From NCBI GenBank assembly GCA_959608595.1, contig CAUHTB010000030.1, positions 1 through 7,335 of the forward strand: 7,335 nt of DNA. The letters are read 5' to 3'. Under the pieces are notes generated by a model, which saw only the letters and a list, made by a program, of their open reading frames with translations, made no database searches and was not told where the DNA came from. Both the position numbers and the translations under genes were made by a program. How positions within the stretch are numbered: the stretch's first letter is position 1; the number at the start of each line of letters is the position of its first letter. The DNA comes from an uncultured Veillonella sp. (GTDB lineage: Bacteria; Bacillota; Negativicutes; Veillonellales; Veillonellaceae). Below are positions 1 through 6,449 of this stretch, in pieces.

Positions 1-688
1 TAATCATTGCAAAGGCTGCAAAGGCATTACCCATGATCATTGTGAAGATAACCATACCGATGCAGTATGCAACAACTACGAGGAATACATTATCTGCTGG
101 TACTATACTTGCTACGGCACTGGAGATAATTTTACCAACGCCAGCCAAATTAAATAGATAGCCTAGAGCCGCTAGTAATTGGGACAAAATAGCAGTCCAA
201 CCAATCGCATCGATAAGACGACGACCTTCATGGAATCCTTGGTTAAGTTTGCCTTTTGTAATGTAAAGAGCGGCACACATCGCGATGATTGCTGCAATAC
301 CTATCCCTACAAGAGCACCTAGCTTAGTAAAGAAGCCAATTACGAAGGTAATGATACCAACAAGTAAAGCTGGTACAAAAATAATATTACCGATACGAAC
401 TGCTTCATCTTTTTTAAATTCGATAGGAGATTCGAAGTAATGACCTTTACCGAGTTGTTTTACCAAAACGATAGCTGCCATGCCAATTACGAGCCAACCA
501 TTGATTTCTTTAGAAAGATAAGAGCCAAAGATAAAGGATACGCTGTACAATAACCAGAATAAGCCTGTACCAATACGATATTTATGTTCTTTATCTAAAA
601 ACGATTGAATTGCGAAAATAAATAGAATAATACCTACAAGAAGGTATACATAATCTAAAGGCTGCATTTTATAGAGTATTTCTAACAT
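1..688 (-). CDS. DUF979 family membrane protein, 3' end cut by the window edge
   Basis: The reading frame is open from the ATG at 688 to base 1, giving 229 residues without a stop; the C-terminal part lies outside the window. The start MLEILYKMQPLDYVYLLVGI is followed by repeated hydrophobic segments of about 20 residues, separated by short charged loops such as LDKEHKYR and KGHYFESPIEFKKDE, so this is a polytopic inner-membrane protein. From memory, this protein and its upstream partner match the paired families DUF979 and DUF969, which nearly always occur side by side. A GGAGG sequence inside the end of the upstream gene lies 9 nt before the ATG, and only 1 nt separates the two genes, so they are almost certainly co-transcribed and translated together. 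The function is not established. A transport role, possibly for 5-oxoproline or a related compound, has been suggested from neighbourhoods with pyrrolidone-carboxylate peptidase, but no such gene is visible here. Confidence 0.88.
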   Translation of the reverse strand, partial: MLEILYKMQPLDYVYLLVGIILFIFAIQSFLDKEHKYRIGTGLFWLLYSVSFIFGSYLSKEINGWLVIGMAAIVLVKQLGKGHYFESPIEFKKDEAVRIGNIIFVPALLVGIITFVIGFFTKLGALVGIGIAAIIAMCAALYITKGKLNQGFHEGRRLIDAIGWTAILSQLLAALGYLFNLAGVGKIISSAVASIVPADNVFLVVVAYCIGMVIFTMIMGNAFAAFAMI

Positions 689-689
689 A

Positions 690-1439
690 TTAATTAGCCT
701 CCTTCTTTAATTCTTCTGGAGTAACGAGGATATTAAATTCATTTGGTACTAATTTACCAGCTTTCATATCAGCTTCGTCACGAGCTACAGAGGCTTGAAT
801 TGTTTTATCAAAAATAATAAAACGAATAAAGTTAACGATATAGGCACAAACAGCAGTTGGCAATCCGTATAACACCATATCTGTTAACTCTACAGAATAG
901 CCTAATTGTTCCATAACACCTTTGATAAGCAATAACCCACCAGCAGCAAGGAACAAGTTTTGACCGAAGAAATTGCCTGTATTATCTGCAGAAGCAGCTA
1001 CACCACGCACCTTATCAAGAGTACGTTGAGATACTGGGCGACCTTGAGCTACCGCAGCTTCACTCATAGGTGCGATCAACGGACGTACCATGGCAACCAT
1101 ACCGGACATGTTAATACCAAAAGCTACAGTTACTTCGCGTACAAATAAGTAAATCATAAAGATACGACCAGCCGTAGCAGCGTTGATCTTGCCGATCAAA
1201 ATTTCTGCTCGTTCACGCAAACCATGACGTTCCATAAGGCCAATAACAGGTAAAATCAAAATAAATAATGACATATAACGATTTTTAACAAAAGCTTCAC
1301 CTATAGCACCAACGATATCGTTGATACTAAGACCACCTGCAAGGCCCGTTACAAACCCAGCGGCCACGACAACTAACAAGGCATTAAAGCGTAGCATCAG
1401 TCCGATGACCATCACTAAAATACCAGATAAGACTAACAT
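690..1439 (-). CDS. DUF969 family membrane protein
   Basis: This encodes a 249-residue polytopic inner-membrane protein. Hydrophobic stretches lie at about residues 2-35, 50-66, 90-110, 160-176 and 185-206. The C-terminal 40 residues are charged and probably cytoplasmic. Family-like features include LPVIGLMERHGLRERAE (about 62-78) and the conserved-looking polar segment ASADNTGNFFGQN (about 149-161) at the mouth of a membrane segment. The protein is recognised as DUF969, the obligate neighbour of DUF979. The open frame reaches a TTG at 1460, but the ATG at 1439 is preferred: AAAGGA lies 9 nt before it, and the upstream seven codons would overlap this ribosome binding site. The gene is first in an operon with DUF979, and a promoter is visible at 1491-1519. 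The two proteins probably form one transporter or permease-like complex; that is inference, and the substrate is unknown. Confidence 0.88.
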   Translation of the reverse strand: MLVLSGILVMVIGLMLRFNALLVVVAAGFVTGLAGGLSINDIVGAIGEAFVKNRYMSLFILILPVIGLMERHGLRERAEILIGKINAATAGRIFMIYLFVREVTVAFGINMSGMVAMVRPLIAPMSEAAVAQGRPVSQRTLDKVRGVAASADNTGNFFGQNLFLAAGGLLLIKGVMEQLGYSVELTDMVLYGLPTAVCAYIVNFIRFIIFDKTIQASVARDEADMKAGKLVPNEFNILVTPEELKKEAN

Positions 1440-1490
1440 AGTCACACATCCTTTCAACAAACCATCTATAAACTCATAGTCTATAGATAT

Positions 1491-1519
1491 ACTATATATA
1501 ATTTATATTATATACTCAA
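1491..1519 (-). promoter_or_regulatory. Sigma-70-type promoter of the DUF969-DUF979 operon
   Basis: On the minus strand TTGAGT (1514-1519) and TATAGT (1491-1496) are separated by 17 bp, predicting a start near 1484 and a leader of about 45 nt. The region is very AT-rich. A second pair, ATGCAA (1530-1535) and TATAAT (1507-1512), also with 17 bp spacing, could be used instead. Confidence 0.55.
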
Positions 1520-1540
1520 ATATGTATTTTTGCATAAATA

Positions 1541-1632
1541 AACCTCACACATGACTCCATTTAACGTAATTTACGGGTCTTAGAGTCTTATTATTAAGAC
1601 TCGCCCTATTAAATGAAATCATGTGTGAGGTT
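1541..1632. repeat. 92-bp nested imperfect palindrome between the acetyltransferase and DUF969 genes
   Basis: The ends are a perfect 14-bp inverted repeat: AACCTCACACATGA (1541-1554) and its complement (1619-1632). Inside is a 7-bp repeat, CATTTAA (1558-1564) with TTAAATG (1609-1615). Next come GGG (1575-1577) with CCC (1604-1606). At the centre is an 8-bp hairpin, GAGTCTTA (1583-1590) with TAAGACTC (1595-1602), with a 4-nt loop. On the minus strand the outer stem is followed by TTTATTTAT, so it could terminate the acetyltransferase transcript. The size and nested symmetry also fit a MITE-like dispersed palindrome or a structured small RNA. No target-site duplication is evident at its edges. 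Confidence 0.7.
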
Positions 1633-1648
1633 GAGTTAGTATGTATAG

Positions 1649-1672
1649 AAAGATTTACTATAGTAAATCTTT
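1649..1672. terminator. 24-bp perfect palindrome over the acetyltransferase stop codon, terminator-like
   Basis: AAAGATTTACTA followed directly by its complement forms a hairpin with a TATA loop. The minus-strand stop codon TAG (1658-1660) lies in the loop. In the plus direction the stem runs into six T residues (1670-1675), the usual form of an intrinsic terminator. In the minus direction only TTTCT follows. It may therefore protect the acetyltransferase from plus-strand transcription or end a small plus-strand RNA. Confidence 0.5.
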
Positions 1673-2143
1673 TTTGAAAAGTATTGTAGTATGTTGTTTG
1701 CCTCTAAAATGAACTTTATCATATGCTTTAAAGCCGAAAGATTCATACATTTTAGGCAACCACGGATGTTCTTGTGCTGTACCTAATGTAACAGCTGGCG
1801 TTTTAAATTGATTAATCAATAATTCTTCCGCATAACCAAGCGTTTCCCGAGCATAGCCTTTACCTTTGAACTCAGGTGCCGTTACAAAGTGAGCAATGTG
1901 TGGAAATTTATCCGGTGTAGAATATTTAATCCACGGCATACAGAACGTAATAGAACTAACAAGTTGCCCATCAATATACAATCCATATACAGGATAGGTT
2001 TCGATCCACTCCTTGGATTCTTCTTCTGTAAAATCGATAGCATCGAATGTAATTGGATAGTCTTTAATCGCTGCATAGCCGTCGATTAATACCTTATGAT
2101 ATTCTGCTGTATCCGCTACTGTTAATTGTCTAAATTCTTTCAT
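1658..2143 (-). CDS. GNAT family N-acetyltransferase
   Basis: This is a 161-residue soluble protein with the single-domain size and layout of the Gcn5-related acetyltransferase fold. It would transfer an acetyl group from acetyl-CoA to an amine. The N-terminal MKEFRQLTVADTAEYHKVL is the usual beta1-alpha1 opening. Motif A is at about residues 83-104: a beta-strand IAHFVTAPEF, then the pyrophosphate-binding loop K93-G-K-G-Y-A98 and helix RETLGYAEELL. Motif B is at about 128-142, WLPKMYESFGFKAYD, with the common Y-E-x-x-G-F signature. The substrate cannot be read from the sequence. GAGGG lies 7 nt before the ATG, supporting this start. The gene stands alone: it has its own promoter, ends in tandem stops TAG TAA inside a palindrome, and is separated from the adhesin gene by terminator hairpins. 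Confidence 0.87.
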   Translation of the reverse strand: MKEFRQLTVADTAEYHKVLIDGYAAIKDYPITFDAIDFTEEESKEWIETYPVYGLYIDGQLVSSITFCMPWIKYSTPDKFPHIAHFVTAPEFKGKGYARETLGYAEELLINQFKTPAVTLGTAQEHPWLPKMYESFGFKAYDKVHFRGKQHTTILFKKDLL

Positions 2144-2205
2144 GGTCTTTCCCTCATATCTATATTTTATTCACTAGTTTTGTATATTTATTACTTATGA
2201 GGGTT

Positions 2206-2234
2206 ATTATACACCTATATGTATTAAGTTGCAA
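2206..2234 (-). promoter_or_regulatory. Near-consensus promoter of the acetyltransferase gene
   Basis: On the minus strand TTGCAA (2229-2234) is followed after 17 bp by a perfect TATAAT (2206-2211). This predicts a start near 2199 and a leader of about 55 nt ahead of the ATG at 2143. It is the best sigma-70-type promoter in the window. Confidence 0.75.
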
Positions 2235-2285
2235 TATATTTACATAAATATTGCATGAAGTTTTGATATCTAATAAGAAAATAGA

Positions 2286-2317
2286 GGATGATATATTGTA
2301 ATATCAATATATCATCC
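2286..2317. other. 13-bp AT-rich hairpin in the gap between the adhesin and acetyltransferase genes
   Basis: GGATGATATATTG (2286-2298) and its exact complement (2305-2317) flank a 6-nt loop. On the minus strand the stem is followed by TCTATTTTCTTATT, a loose T-rich tract, so it may be a second terminator for read-through from the adhesin gene. It lies about 50 bp upstream of the acetyltransferase promoter. The rest of the 350-bp gap (2144-2495) is AT-rich and shows no gene. Confidence 0.45.
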
Positions 2318-2422
2318 GGCACCAACACTTCTCTATCATAAAAGTTATCCAATATACATGAACTGTATAAATATTAATATTAATATTTTATAGGCAATAT
2401 ATTAATATCTATATAAGTACAG

Positions 2423-2459
2423 AAAAACAGGATGTATCTTAAGGATACATCCTGTTTTT
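2423..2459 (-). terminator. Intrinsic terminator of the autotransporter gene
   Basis: A perfect 16-bp stem, AAAAACAGGATGTATC (2423-2438) with its complement (2444-2459), encloses a 5-nt loop. Each arm ends in a run of five A or T residues, so it can work in both directions. It lies 37 nt past the stop codon of the autotransporter. Confidence 0.85.
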
Positions 2460-2495
2460 GAGCTTTCACAAGCTTGAGGGGAAGTTATCAATATA

Positions 2496-4463
2496 TTATT
2501 GATTAATACGGGAACCGTATACGTCGCGTTGAGTTTTAGGTTCGTTGTTAACGCGAACACGTTCTGTTTTATGACGATCGTTGTCAGCACCAGAAATACG
2601 ATCCACACGGAAGTGGTTAAGACGAATATTTTGTAATTCAGGACCAAATTCGTTCATAGCACGTTTCATGTTGTCATCGATAGGAGCACCATTTTGAAGT
2701 GCACGGTACAACATAGTAGCGAATTCGTAACGAGTCATCTTAACGTCGCCTTTGAATGTGCCATCAGGGTAGCCAACAAGGATACCATTACCAGCCAATT
2801 GGCTAATGTATTGGTAAGCCCAGTGGTTACGAGGAACGTCTGGGAATTCAGCAGTTTTGCTAGGATCAATTGCATGTGGAGTCAAGATTTGTAACAAGTT
2901 GTTATATTTGTTTTCCATATCTTGAAGACGTGCATTCAATTCAGCAATTTCACGGCCCATAGCTACACGAGAGCGGGACTCAGGAGAACGTTTACCAAGA
3001 CGAAGAGATACACCAGCGTTCAATTGAGTTTCGCCAGTACCTACAGTACCACCAACGGAGAACATTGTGTCTTCGTTAGGACGGTAGAAAGCGCCCAATG
3101 CAGCCGAGTTAGCATTGTGGTAGTGACCATAACCAGCAGCGATTGTCCATTTGTCATCTGGGTTGAAGTCCAATGGATGTAAAGCAGCCAATGCAGCAGA
3201 ACCTGCACCTACTTTATTAACGCGTTTTTCAACATTACCAACACGGTTGTTCAAGTTAGTAATATTGTTGTTGATTGCGCCTGGTGTAGAGTTGTTAATT
3301 TGAGTTTGTAAATCGTTTGCTACGGAGTACAATTGGCTACCGTTTACAGCATCTGTAGAATCAGCGGAAATTTTACCAGCTGCTACGTTGTGGATTTGGC
3401 GTTCTTCGCCAGCTTTACCAACGGATACAGAACCTACAGGGCTAGTACCTGCGAAGCCACCATATGTATGACCAGCTACAGTTGCGTTAGTTACATTTGT
3501 TGCAGAACGAGTAGTAGAATTAGCACCTAATGCAATGGAGTTTGCAGTGGATGCATTAGCTTTGTTACCGATTGCAATGCTGTAATCAGCAGTTGCAGCT
3601 GCATCAGAACCGAATACGTTAGTACGTACGCCTGTTGCTTGAGCACCAGCACCGAATGCTTGTGCATGATCGCCAGTAGCTGTCGCAGAGGAACCAATAG
3701 CATTAGCATGGTTGCCATTAGCTGTAGCATCAGCACCGATAGCATTAGCTTTGTAACCAGCGGATTTTGCTTGGTGACCAAGAGCTAAAGAACGTACATC
3801 GGAAGCTGTTGCACGAGTACCGATTGCAATGCCCCAAGTTTTGTCAGCTTGAGCTTCATGGCCGATAGCAATTGTTTCGCTCATATTTGCTTTTGCTTCA
3901 TTACCTACTGCCAAAGCGGAGCTACCTTTTGCAGTATTTTTAGAACCAATAGCTACGGAGTTGCTATTCCAAGAACCGTTTAATAATGTAGCAGAATCTG
4001 GCTCATTATCGAAAGTACGATCACGGAAGTTTGTAGTTGTACCTTCTACAGTATTGTTATAACCATAACCGATAGCATTTGTACCACTGATTACGTTGCT
4101 ATCACCGAAAGCTTGTGCAAACGCACCTGTTACAGTGTTACCATCACCGAAAGCATTAGCTTGGTTACCATTAATAGTATTTTGGTTACCATATGCGCTG
4201 CTAGAACCATTAGCGCTTGTAATTGTATTACCTTGACCTACAGCGATGCTAGTAGCTGTACCATTAGCAACAGTACCATAAGCAACACTATTATGTGTAA
4301 TATCTGGAGTTTGACCAGCTTGATCACCTACGGCTGCAAAAATAAAACCATCTGCTGTAGATACAGGTGTTGCTGCACTAACAGGAGCAACAGCAGTACC
4401 TACTGCTGCAGCTGCAGCTAATACAGCAAATGCTAATTTTTTGGAATGTTTGTTTTCTCTCAT
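2496..4463 (-). CDS. YadA-type trimeric autotransporter adhesin with a C-terminal SLH module
   Basis: This 655-residue protein is predicted to be a homotrimeric surface adhesin (type Vc secretion). A signal peptide is at 1-30: KHSKK, a hydrophobic Ala/Val core and VSA before the cut. A YadA-like beta-roll head covers about 57-320, with some 16 repeats of 13-15 residues carrying AIG, AFG or AVG cores. The neck/stalk motif is at 364-379 ([16 protein letters not shown]) and a short coiled coil at about 380-418. The four-strand YadA barrel anchor is at about 420-493. It is not the end of the protein: 162 more residues follow, with a second coiled coil (about 503-526), one SLH module (about 540-592, [11 protein letters not shown] to YRALQNG) and a charged tail resembling the segment after SLH in Negativicutes proteins. 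The barrel should sit in the outer membrane and SLH should bind peptidoglycan. GAGGG lies 6 nt before the ATG. The gene is monocistronic, with a 680-bp upstream gap. Likely roles are biofilm formation or co-aggregation. Confidence 0.93.
   Translation of the reverse strand: MRENKHSKKLAFAVLAAAAAVGTAVAPVSAATPVSTADGFIFAAVGDQAGQTPDITHNSVAYGTVANGTATSIAVGQGNTITSANGSSSAYGNQNTINGNQANAFGDGNTVTGAFAQAFGDSNVISGTNAIGYGYNNTVEGTTTNFRDRTFDNEPDSATLLNGSWNSNSVAIGSKNTAKGSSALAVGNEAKANMSETIAIGHEAQADKTWGIAIGTRATASDVRSLALGHQAKSAGYKANAIGADATANGNHANAIGSSATATGDHAQAFGAGAQATGVRTNVFGSDAAATADYSIAIGNKANASTANSIALGANSTTRSATNVTNATVAGHTYGGFAGTSPVGSVSVGKAGEERQIHNVAAGKISADSTDAVNGSQLYSVANDLQTQINNSTPGAINNNITNLNNRVGNVEKRVNKVGAGSAALAALHPLDFNPDDKWTIAAGYGHYHNANSAALGAFYRPNEDTMFSVGGTVGTGETQLNAGVSLRLGKRSPESRSRVAMGREIAELNARLQDMENKYNNLLQILTPHAIDPSKTAEFPDVPRNHWAYQYISQLAGNGILVGYPDGTFKGDVKMTRYEFATMLYRALQNGAPIDDNMKRAMNEFGPELQNIRLNHFRVDRISGADNDRHKTERVRVNNEPKTQRDVYGSRINQ
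3504..4295 (-). repeat. Degenerate head repeats of the autotransporter
   Basis: About 16 tandem units of 13-15 codons encode the beta-roll head. Two kinds of unit are visible. The N-terminal block (residues 57-140) is rich in GNTI or GNTV turns. The C-terminal block (about 169-320) carries A-x-A-x-G turns, as in [16 protein letters not shown] 28-residue non-repeat segment (141-168) separates them. The units are similar enough in DNA for recombination or slippage to change head length, but no two are identical over a long stretch. Confidence 0.8.
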
Positions 4464-5102
4464 CTTACACCCTCACTAAATTAAAATTCTTAACCAAACA
4501 CAATACAATTTTTCATTCTCTCTAAGTTCCGCCTCTCTCCTCGGGCTGATAAAATATACTTCTTATTCTAAGCTAAGAAATATATTCAATTCATTTTAAG
4601 AAAAATTTATATTGTTGATTACCCGCATAGCATATCAAAGTTTTACGATATAAACAAGCCTTTTTTCCATATAAAGTTCATTAATAACTCTTCATAATAA
4701 CGAAAAATAGCATGATTACTGGTATTCTTCATTGTATTAATATGCTCATCAATTTTATTGATGAGTAAGAAAAATCACAGTTTTTTAAGGATTCTACAGA
4801 ATATATCTTGTATGACTTATAAATAATCATAACTTTAATAAGCTTTATAAATATTTCAAATTATCTATCAGCCCTTATTCATATTAATTTCATGAACGCT
4901 TTCTGAAATTCCAATAAGAGAATAATTAATCATTTTTCTGGATTTTATAATAATTTTATTTTTATCATTAATAATATTCTATATCTACTTAAATAAGTTG
5001 ATAAGTATGCACATATCACCCAAAATATCTGCATAACTTTACAAAACAAGGCTTAATCTACATATACAGCATCCATATCCTTTCCATAGCTATCATAAAA
5101 AC
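4464..5102. other. AT-rich gap upstream of the autotransporter; no supported gene
   Basis: This stretch of about 640 bp is clearly richer in A+T than the genes around it. On the minus strand a weak promoter for the autotransporter may be TTGTTT (4652-4657) with TATGCT (4629-4634), spaced 17 bp, giving a leader near 160 nt. The leader has a purine-rich, less AT-rich patch at about 4525-4550. A 9-bp hairpin with a 3-nt loop is at 4745-4765. A second, interrupted fold pairs 4874-4879 with 4913-4918 and 4886-4892 with 4904-4910. Short minus-strand frames at 4643-4732 and 4868-4933 have protein-like composition but no good ribosome binding sites; they may be relics or chance. No RNA gene was recognised. 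Confidence 0.5.
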
Positions 5103-5142
5103 CAAAAAGCTCCTACGTTATATGAACGTTAGGAGCTTTTTG
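5103..5142 (-). terminator. Intrinsic terminator of the flavodiiron gene
   Basis: The two arms (CAAAAAGCTCCT with AGGAGCTTTTTG, extended by ACGTT with AACGT and one bulged base) enclose a 5-nt loop. Read on the minus strand the stem ends in TTTTTGGTTTTT. The hairpin begins 4 nt after the stop codon of the flavodiiron protein. Confidence 0.88.
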
Positions 5143-5146
5143 TATA

Positions 5147-6334
5147 TTATGCCAACAAGGCTTTTACAAGTTCTTCGGCTTTACCAAAATCATCTGTATC
5201 TGGATTCCAGTTACATTTAATTTCTGGTTCTACTACAGCAAAACCATATTTAGTTAATTCTTCACGAAGTACCTTCGTAGATTCACCAGACCAACCGTAG
5301 GTACCAAATACGGCAGCCTTTTTATTTTTGAACTTCAATTCACGCAAAAAGTCGAGCCAACCAGCTACAGAAGAGATAACACTATTCCCTACTGTCGGAG
5401 AACCAACGGCAATCGCTTTTGATTTGAATACTTCTGTCATGATGTCGTTTTTATTTGTTTTACTGATATTAAAGATCTTAACCCGTGTATCAGGAGATTG
5501 TTTAGCAATCTCATCAGCAATTTTATGGGCTAATTTCTTTGTACCATCCCACATAGTGTCATATACGACTGTAATTTGGTCTTCTTGGTATGCTTGAGAC
5601 CACTCATAGTATTTCTCTACGATTTGCAATGGATTTTCACGCCAAATTGCACCATGGCTAGTAGCGATAATATCAATTGGCAAGTTGAGCTTTTGAATTT
5701 CTTCAACCTTAGCTTTTACCAATGGAGAAAATGGATTCAAAATATTAGCGTAATATTTCATCGCCTCTGCCCATAGACGACATTGATCAGCCTTATCGGC
5801 CCACAATTCTTCTACTGCAAAATGTTGACCAAACGCATCGTTAGAGAACAAAATATTATCGCCAGTCATATAGGTTGCCATAGAATCAGGCCAATGGAGC
5901 ATACGCATTTCTACGAATACCAAGGATTTACCGTTGCCGATATCTACAGAATCACCTGTCTTCACAGTTTTAAAATTCCATTCTGGATGATGATATTGAC
6001 CAACCAAGGACTTAACGGCATTTTCTGTGCAGTAAATCGGCGTATTAGGGATTTTTTCCATTAAAGCTGGCAAGGAACCGCTATGATCGACTTCGCCGTG
6101 ATTACATACGATAAAATCAATCTTGTTTAGATCAATTTCAGATTCCAAATTATCAATAAACTCTGAGGAATGAGGTTTCCATACGGTATCGATGAGAACG
6201 GTTTTCTCCTCTTCAATCAAGTACGCGTTTTGGCTAGATCCATTATTAATACTGTAATCAGAGCCGTGGAATTCTTGCAATTCCCAATCAATTTTACCAA
6301 CCCAAGATACGTTATTTTTTATATGCTTTCTCAT
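5147..6334 (-). CDS. fprA: Flavodiiron protein (A-type flavoprotein, FprA family)
   Basis: This is a cytoplasmic enzyme that reduces O2 to water and/or NO to N2O in anaerobes, usually fed with electrons by rubredoxin. It has 395 residues, the normal length for the simple class with no fused rubredoxin or reductase domain. The N-terminal metallo-beta-lactamase-like domain (about 1-250) carries the full diiron ligand set: H79, E81, D83 and H84 in NHGEVDHSG, H147 in LHWPDS, D166 in SNDAFGQH and H227 in TSHGAIW. The C-terminal flavodoxin domain (about 254-395) shows the FMN-binding loops YDTMWDGTKK, GSPTVGNS and GTYGWSGES. An ATG lies four codons upstream at 6346, but the GGAGGT ribosome site (6339-6344) overlaps that ATG, so the start at 6334 is right; ligand numbering also then matches the family. 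The gene is monocistronic, with operator-like palindromes upstream. Whether O2 or NO is the main substrate cannot be told from the sequence. Confidence 0.94.
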   Translation of the reverse strand: MRKHIKNNVSWVGKIDWELQEFHGSDYSINNGSSQNAYLIEEEKTVLIDTVWKPHSSEFIDNLESEIDLNKIDFIVCNHGEVDHSGSLPALMEKIPNTPIYCTENAVKSLVGQYHHPEWNFKTVKTGDSVDIGNGKSLVFVEMRMLHWPDSMATYMTGDNILFSNDAFGQHFAVEELWADKADQCRLWAEAMKYYANILNPFSPLVKAKVEEIQKLNLPIDIIATSHGAIWRENPLQIVEKYYEWSQAYQEDQITVVYDTMWDGTKKLAHKIADEIAKQSPDTRVKIFNISKTNKNDIMTEVFKSKAIAVGSPTVGNSVISSVAGWLDFLRELKFKNKKAAVFGTYGWSGESTKVLREELTKYGFAVVEPEIKCNWNPDTDDFGKAEELVKALLA

Positions 6335-6351
6335 AATAACCTCCATAATTC

Positions 6352-6370
6352 TTGTGAAAGTCTTTCACAA
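6352..6370. promoter_or_regulatory. 19-bp perfect palindrome next to the flavodiiron start, operator candidate
   Basis: TTGTGAAAGTCTTTCACAA has perfect 9-bp arms around one central base. It lies 8 nt upstream of the ribosome binding site. The half-sites TTGTGAA and TTCACAA are those known for the NADH-sensing repressor Rex, whose usual spacing is 4 bp; here it is 5. CRP/FNR-type sites with TGTGA half-sites are another possibility. Placed downstream of the likely promoter, it would suit a repressor; it could also fold as a 7-bp hairpin in the mRNA. Confidence 0.6.
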
Positions 6371-6449
6371 TTAACAATATGTATGGCCTATGTGGTATCT
6401 GTGTATATGTACCTATCTATATACCTATGCATATATCACAACTCGGTCA

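Noticed and set aside
2151..2203. 8-bp inverted repeat CCCTCATA/TATGAGGG that could hide the acetyltransferase ribosome site
   Set aside because: The upstream arm (2196-2203) lies across the predicted transcription start near 2199, so most of it would not be in the mRNA. It is more likely chance.
3504..4295. Regularly spaced repeats resembling a CRISPR-like array
   Set aside because: The period is about 42-45 bp, in frame with one large gene, and the units encode YadA head repeats; there are no identical direct repeats with unique spacers.
4113..4421. 102-codon plus-strand open frame over the adhesin head
   Set aside because: It is antisense to a clear adhesin gene, rich in Thr, Ser, Ile and Cys from the complement of the repeats, and has no ribosome site. 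It is a shadow frame.
4745..4765. 9-bp hairpin in the adhesin upstream gap as a terminator
   Set aside because: It has a tight 3-nt loop and no adjacent T run on either strand, and no gene ends nearby.
6335..6346. Upstream ATG at 6346 as the start of the flavodiiron protein
   Set aside because: The GGAGG ribosome site overlaps this ATG and points to the ATG at 6334, which also gives family-standard residue numbering.
6352..6370. CRP site (TGTGA-N6-TCACA) upstream of fprA
   Set aside because: The half-sites fit, but the spacing is 7 bp instead of 6 and the symmetry extends to TTGTGAA, so a standard CRP site was not called; the palindrome is reported as an unassigned operator.
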